The notes below the pieces were generated by a model. It saw nothing but the letters and a program-made list of their open reading frames with translations, did no database searches and was not told the origin of the DNA. A stretch of DNA of 5,621 nt from Klebsiella pneumoniae. Its GTDB lineage: Bacteria; Pseudomonadota; Gammaproteobacteria; Ga0077536. Of the stretch, positions 4,719 through 5,621 are shown one piece after another. Location: contig CAMCBY010000298.1 in NCBI GenBank assembly GCA_945873015.1, positions 1 to 5,621 of the forward strand. Reading direction: 5' to 3'. Positions within the stretch are counted from its first letter, which is position 1. The number at the start of each line of letters is the position of its first letter. The position numbers were made by a program, and so were the translations under genes.

Positions 4719-5621
4719 ATGAAAACCACGCTGCTTGGAAATCTCGAAGTCACTGTCATCGGTCTCGGCTGTATGAGTATGTCGCAATCCTATGGTGAGG
4801 CCGATCCGGCCGAATCGGAGCGCACCCTGCATCGCGCGCTCGACCTCGGGGTGACCTTTCTGGATACCGCCAACGCCTATGGCATGGGCCATAACGAGAC
4901 CTTGCTGGGCCGCGTGCTGGCCAGCCGGCGCCACGAGTTTAAGCTCGCCACCAAGTTCGGCATCGTCAAGTTTGACGACGGCAAACGGGGTGTGGATGGC
5001 CACCCGGCGCAGGTCGCGGCGCGCTGCGAGGAAAGCCTGAAGCGCTTGAATACTGACTACATCGATCTTTATTACCTGCATCGTCTCGATCCCAAGGTGC
5101 CGATAGAAGACACCGTTGGCGCGATGGCCGATCTGGTCAAGGCCGGCAAGGTGCGCCATCTCGGCCTGTCGGAGATCTCATCGAAGACCCTGCGGCGTGC
5201 GCATGCCGTGCATCCGATCACTGCGGTGCAGTCCGAGTACTCGTTGTGGACCCGCGACCCCGAACAGCATGTGCTGCCGACCTGTCGTGAACTCGGCGTC
5301 GGCTTCGTGCCCTTCAGTCCGCTCGGACGCGCAATGTTGACCGGGCGGGTCAATGACGTGCATTGGCCCAGTAGCGATCTGCGCCACGACATGCCGCGAT
5401 TTATCGGCGACAACTTCACGGCCAATCGTGCGCTGGTGGCAGAACTCGAAGCGTTTGCCGAAGCGCGCGGTCACAGCGCCGCACAGGTCGCGTTGGCATG
5501 GTTGATAGCACAGGGCGAGGGCATCGCGCCGATCCCTGGCACCAAACACCTTGCTTACCTCGAGGAGGACCTTGTCGCTGCCGAGGTCAAGCTCAGCGCC
5601 GCCGACGTCGATTTCCTCGAT
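4719..5621 (+). CDS. Aldo/keto reductase (AKR13/YakC-like), C-terminus beyond window
   Basis: Open for 301 codons from ATG 4719 to the right edge without a stop. Family members are about 325-335 residues, so roughly 30 residues are missing. The (beta/alpha)8-barrel NADPH-dependent reductase reduces aldehydes and ketones. The catalytic tetrad is complete: Asp49 and Tyr54 in FLDTANAYG, Lys79 in ATKFG and His121 in YYLHRLDP. The N-terminal VIGLGCMSMSQSYG, the GLSEISSKTLRRAHAVHPITAVQSEYSLWTRDPE stretch (149-182, with QSEYS at 171-175), PFSPLGRAMLTG (198-209) and the NADPH-binding PIPGTKHLAYLEED (271-284) match the AKR13 group, which includes YakC-type and plant/bacterial quinone- or pyridoxal-reducing members. 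It is probably cytosolic. It is divergently transcribed from the SDR gene over a 142-bp gap carrying an inverted repeat, which suggests shared control of two carbonyl-active enzymes. The physiological substrate is unknown. Confidence 0.94.
   Translation, partial: MKTTLLGNLEVTVIGLGCMSMSQSYGEADPAESERTLHRALDLGVTFLDTANAYGMGHNETLLGRVLASRRHEFKLATKFGIVKFDDGKRGVDGHPAQVAARCEESLKRLNTDYIDLYYLHRLDPKVPIEDTVGAMADLVKAGKVRHLGLSEISSKTLRRAHAVHPITAVQSEYSLWTRDPEQHVLPTCRELGVGFVPFSPLGRAMLTGRVNDVHWPSSDLRHDMPRFIGDNFTANRALVAELEAFAEARGHSAAQVALAWLIAQGEGIAPIPGTKHLAYLEEDLVAAEVKLSAADVDFLD

Noticed and set aside
4449..5159. 236-codon minus-strand open frame opposite the AKR gene
   Set aside because: It is antisense to the AKR and overlaps the SDR start; it has no domain and is a composition shadow.

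Overview
The window is GC-rich, densely coding DNA with short intergenic gaps. It reads as the chromosome of a high-GC Pseudomonadota, most likely a gammaproteobacterium or a close relative. That assignment rests on general gene style and on a REP-like palindrome with a GTAG head; no rRNA or marker gene is present, so it is an inference. Six protein genes are visible, two of them cut by the window edges. There are no RNA genes, insertion sequences, CRISPR arrays or phage genes.

Layout, left to right. (1) Bases 1-277 (+) hold the C-terminal end of a sigma-54-dependent activator with a Fis-type helix-turn-helix. (2) Converging on it is a minus-strand pair: an Old Yellow Enzyme-family flavin reductase (1586-2758), followed downstream by a carboxymuconolactone decarboxylase (CMD)-like protein (298-1509) made of three tandem CMD repeats. 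(3) A 105-bp divergent gap carries the flavin-enzyme promoter region. It leads into a plus-strand family 2 glycosyltransferase (2864-3778). (4) That gene's stop codon lies inside a REP-like hairpin, beyond which a short-chain dehydrogenase/reductase (3806-4576, -) converges on it. (5) A 142-bp divergent gap contains a perfect 9-bp inverted repeat that places two TATAGT -10-like boxes back to back. It separates the SDR from an aldo/keto reductase (4719 to beyond 5621, +).

Functional reading. Four of the six genes encode oxidoreductases or small-molecule enzymes (OYE, CMD, SDR, AKR), next to a sigma-54 activator whose type often controls catabolic genes. This fits a catabolic or detoxification island acting on carbonyl, enone or cyclic substrates. 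The substrate cannot be read from the sequence. The glycosyltransferase is a functional outlier, probably for surface polysaccharide or glycolipid. No clearly new system is present. The points most worth a second look are the triple-CMD protein, the symmetric SDR/AKR promoter region, the REP-like element fused to a stop codon, and substitutions at usually conserved active-site positions in the OYE and the SDR.
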